A stretch of 14,903 bases of DNA from JBCKUK01 sp038924905 (lineage in GTDB: Bacteria; Pseudomonadota; Gammaproteobacteria; Burkholderiales; Methylophilaceae), in assembly GCA_038924905.1 (NCBI GenBank), contig JBCKUK010000033.1, positions 1 through 14,903 on the forward strand, read 5' to 3'. Shown piece by piece: positions 12,734 to 14,903 of this stretch. The notes beneath the pieces were generated by a model that saw only the letters and a list, made by a program, of their open reading frames with translations, was not told the origin of the DNA and did not search any database. Within the stretch, counting starts at the first letter, position 1, and each line of letters opens with the position of its first letter. The translations under genes were made by a program, and so were the position numbers.

Positions 12734-13906
12734 ATGAAAAAAATACGTAAAAATACGCAGCAAAAAAATTTGCTGGGCGGCATTACGCCACATCAGTTTC
12801 TCAGCGAGTACTGGCAGAAAAAGCCGCTGCTGATTCGAGGTGCCAGTCTCGATTTCATGGGTTTGCTGAGTGCCGACGAGTTGGCCGGTTTGGCTTGCGA
12901 AGAGCAGGTGCAATCGCGTCTGGTAATCAATCGACAGGGCAAGTGGCAGGCTGAGCATGGCCCTTTTGACGAAACGCGCTTTGCCAAGCTACCGAAAAGA
13001 GATTGGACCTTGCTGGTGCAGGGCGTTAATCATCATTTGCCGGAAGCCGCAACCTTGCTGCAGCAATTCAATTTTATCCCGCATGCACGTCTGGACGACC
13101 TGATGGTGAGTTATGCGCCGGATGGTGGTGGCGTCGGGCCGCACTTCGACTCTTACGGTGTATTCCTGCTGCAAGGCCAGGGTAAACGACTTTGGCGCAT
13201 TAGCGAACAGGCTGATTTAACGCTGATAGAAGGCGCGCCGCTGCGCATACTCAAGAATTTTAAAGCCGAGCAGGAATATTTATTGGCGCCGGGCGACATG
13301 CTTTATTTGCCACCAAAGATTGCGCATTGGGGGGTTGCGGTGGGCGAGTGCATGACCTATTCCATTGGTTTTCGCGCGCCTTCCGCGCAGGAGCTGGCTG
13401 CACAATTTTTGGTCTATCTGGAAGAAAACCTGAACCTGCAAGGCTTGTATGCCGACCCTGATTTAAAGCTGCAGAAACATCCGGCAAAAATCAGCAAGCA
13501 GATGGTTGGGCGCGTGGCAAATATGCTGAACAAAATAAAATGGGACAAAGCGGATGTCGCGAATTTTCTCGGCAGCTATTTGTCCGAGCCTAAAGATGGC
13601 ATTGTGTTCGATGCGCCAGCAAAAATGAGCCTGAATGATTTTTGCAAGCGTCTAAAAACCAATGGTATAGCCCTGGATTTAAAGAGCCAGACACTGTTTC
13701 ACGATGTGTATTTCTTCATCAATGGAGAGCAATTTGAAATGTCATCCGAGTATGCGGAAACGTTAAAATCATTGGCCGATCAGCGGCAGCTCGCGGCCCC
13801 GAAGTTTTGCGATAAAAACCTCGCAAGCTTAGAATTGGCCCATGTGCTTTATCGGTGGTATCAGGACGGATATTTACAGTTTTCCCAGCATCAGGAAGCC
13901 GATTAA
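12734..13906 (+). CDS. roxA: Ribosomal protein L16 arginine hydroxylase (RoxA/YcfD-type JmjC cupin oxygenase)
   Basis: This 390-residue protein belongs to the 2-oxoglutarate/Fe(II) oxygenases of the JmjC cupin type. E. coli YcfD (RoxA) hydroxylates an arginine of ribosomal protein L16. The iron triad is visible: HxD in PHFDSYGVF (His137, Asp139) and the distal His198 in PPKIAHWGVA. The N-terminal block LLGGITPHQFLSEYWQKKPLLIRGA (14-38) and VSYAPDGGGVGPHFD are hallmarks of this family. After the oxygenase domain (to about 215) comes the helical dimerisation region and a C-terminal winged-helix-like part (about 290-385). No ribosome binding site precedes the ATG. The TAA stop overlaps the next ATG by one base (TAATG), so translation is probably coupled. 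The enzyme family is firm; the substrate is assigned by homology. Confidence 0.93.
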   Translation: MKKIRKNTQQKNLLGGITPHQFLSEYWQKKPLLIRGASLDFMGLLSADELAGLACEEQVQSRLVINRQGKWQAEHGPFDETRFAKLPKRDWTLLVQGVNHHLPEAATLLQQFNFIPHARLDDLMVSYAPDGGGVGPHFDSYGVFLLQGQGKRLWRISEQADLTLIEGAPLRILKNFKAEQEYLLAPGDMLYLPPKIAHWGVAVGECMTYSIGFRAPSAQELAAQFLVYLEENLNLQGLYADPDLKLQKHPAKISKQMVGRVANMLNKIKWDKADVANFLGSYLSEPKDGIVFDAPAKMSLNDFCKRLKTNGIALDLKSQTLFHDVYFFINGEQFEMSSEYAETLKSLADQRQLAAPKFCDKNLASLELAHVLYRWYQDGYLQFSQHQEAD

Positions 13907-14397
13907 TGGCCGAAGCGCTTAAACCGGATACCATAACGCTGGGCGAGCGCCTCTATGAGGCTGCTACTGAGCTGCTGATTACCAAGGCCAAGAGAGAACT
14001 TTTGATATTTGACCCTGATTTATCGCGAGGCGGTTACCGCAGCCTGAAATGTTTTGAGGCTTTGCAAAATTTTCTGGCTGGTGGCGGGCAAAACCGGTTG
14101 ACCATAGTGTTGCATGAAGCAGGGTTTTTTAACGATTGCTGTCCGCGTCTGCAGGATTTGCTGAGAACCTATAGTTACGCCATTGATATTTATCTCACAG
14201 ACGATAGTGCACGCGTAGCGCAAGACGCCTTTGTGTTGGCGGATAAGGCGCATTATTTGCATCGTTTTCATATCAATCAAGCCAGATTCAGGTATATGCT
14301 GGACGATGAAGTGGGCACAAAGCCCCTGTTGGAGCGCTTTGAGCAGTTGCTGGAAGCAACCAGCACAAAGGTTTCTGCTACTGCATCCGGACTATAG
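13906..14397 (+). CDS. Conserved protein of unknown function linked to roxA
   Basis: This 163-residue soluble protein has no signal peptide or membrane segment that I can see. The ATG at 13906 overlaps the roxA stop by one base; the frame stays open upstream to 13855, but that part lies inside roxA. The order of features is LYEAATELLITKAKRELLIFDPDLSRGGY (11-39), a leucine-rich middle (NRLTIVLHEAGFFNDCCPRL), then AFVLADKAHYLHRFHINQARF with several aromatic and histidine residues. Helix/strand patterning and phrases such as LLIFDPDLS and FVLADKAHYLHRF resemble phospholipase-D-like folds, but a full HxKxxxxD motif is absent. I recall similar small proteins (DUF7931-type) after roxA-like genes in Betaproteobacteria. 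The function is unknown; cotranslation with roxA suggests a related role. Confidence 0.8.
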   Translation: MAEALKPDTITLGERLYEAATELLITKAKRELLIFDPDLSRGGYRSLKCFEALQNFLAGGGQNRLTIVLHEAGFFNDCCPRLQDLLRTYSYAIDIYLTDDSARVAQDAFVLADKAHYLHRFHINQARFRYMLDDEVGTKPLLERFEQLLEATSTKVSATASGL

Positions 14398-14410
14398 AGG
14401 TTTGCTTATC

Positions 14411-14892
14411 ATGCGTAAATTGCTGCTTGTGGGATTTTTATTTTTGGCTGCCAATATTGCCTGGGCAGAAACTGAATTCAAGATAATCACGCTGCAACAC
14501 CGCTTTGCACAGGACTTGCTGCCTACGATACAGCCCATGGTAGGTGAGGGTGGTAGTGCCAATGCGGTGTGGATAACCATCTGATGGTTCGCGCAATACA
14601 GGAGCGTATGCAGGCTATTGAGCAAGTGATTGCAACGCTGGATGCAGCACGTAAAAATGTGCGTATTACGGTTAGCCATGATGATGTCAGACAGAGCCAG
14701 CGTGACCGACTCGACGCCAGTGTTAGCGCAAGCTCGGGAAATGTTGAAGTTCAGATACCGCACGGCGCTGCTGATGGGGTAAAAGTGGGTGTTGATAGCA
14801 GGCAAAGCAATAGCAGCCGTCGTGGCAGTGAGTTTGTCAGCGTGCTGGATGGTGAGCGCGCATTTATCCGTGTTGGGCAATCGGTGCCTTAG
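14411..14892 (+). pseudogene. Secretin-N-domain-like periplasmic protein, apparently frameshifted
   Basis: An ATG at 14411, preceded by agagg (14396-14400), opens a frame with a signal peptide (MRKLLLVGFLFLAANIAWA, cleavage after Ala19). It then reads FKIITLQHRFAQDLLPTIQPMVGEGG, typical of the secretin N1/NolW-like fold, but hits TGA at 14582. The natural continuation, DNHLMVRAIQERMQAIEQVI, is in another frame from 14569. The change occurs around GTGTGG (14567-14572), consistent with a 2-base GT insertion or a single-base loss. The second frame runs through VTVSHDD-like and VLDGERAFIRVGQSVP segments to TAG at 14890. Family members continue well past GQSVP, and the original frame reopens there (LRRKN), so a second shift is possible. 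Sequencing error cannot be excluded. The window ends 11 bp later. Confidence 0.65.
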
Positions 14893-14903
14893 ACGCAAGA
14901 ATG

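Noticed and set aside
14569..14892. An independent gene starting at GTG 14569
   Set aside because: It has no ribosome binding site, it overlaps the first frame, and its sequence is the natural continuation of the secretin-like domain.
14392..14898. A 168-residue minus-strand ORF covering the secretin-like gene
   Set aside because: The plus strand has a ribosome binding site, a signal peptide and family-like sequence, while the minus frame has none of these.
1..14903. CRISPR arrays, tRNA or rRNA genes, phage or toxin-antitoxin modules
   Set aside because: No regularly spaced direct repeats, tRNA-like cloverleaf or RNA gene segments, or genes of such systems were recognised on either strand.

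Overview
The window looks like core chromosome of a Gram-negative betaproteobacterium, probably in the Nitrosomonadales (Gallionella/Sideroxydans/Methylophilaceae-like). This rests on protein character and on the gene runs glyA-nrdR-ribD and pyrG-kdsA-eno-ftsB, which are typical of Betaproteobacteria. No sequence search was run, so genus-level placement is a guess. There are no tRNA or rRNA genes, phage genes, transposase or CRISPR array. The accessory content is in the intergenic DNA, which carries several families of small non-coding repeats.

Left part (1-3282): the 3' end of glyA (folate one-carbon metabolism), nrdR (zinc-finger/ATP-cone repressor of ribonucleotide reductase genes), ribD (riboflavin synthesis) and a TatD-family hydrolase of the YjjV type, all on the plus strand. 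Two inverted copies of one repeat lie between glyA and nrdR. A perfect 28-bp inverted pair of REP-like hairpins lies between nrdR and ribD.

Middle part (3283-9799): an AT-rich 210-bp gap with a cluster of DnaA-box-like sites precedes mtnA (methylthioribose-1-phosphate isomerase). A class II aldolase resembling fuculose-phosphate aldolase follows. Together these two could form a DHAP-shunt type salvage of methylthioadenosine or 5'-deoxyadenosine. Next come pyrG (CTP synthase) and kdsA (KDO-8-phosphate synthase, overlapping pyrG by 4 nt), then eno and ftsB. Two homologous ~150-bp MITE-like elements, in opposite orientation, sit directly after the stop codons of mtnA and kdsA.

Right part (9800-14903): trmJ (minus strand) converges on ftsB and diverges from suhB. 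suhB converges on a bcp-slyD pair (minus strand), with a third repeat element at the point of convergence. bcp diverges from roxA (ribosomal protein L16 arginine hydroxylase), which is followed by a one-base-overlapping gene of unknown function. Last is a secretin-N-domain-like periplasmic protein gene that appears frameshifted.

Most genes are ordinary housekeeping genes. The points most worth a second look are the mtnA/aldolase pair, the paired MITEs, the DnaA-box cluster upstream of mtnA, and the broken secretin-like gene at the right edge.
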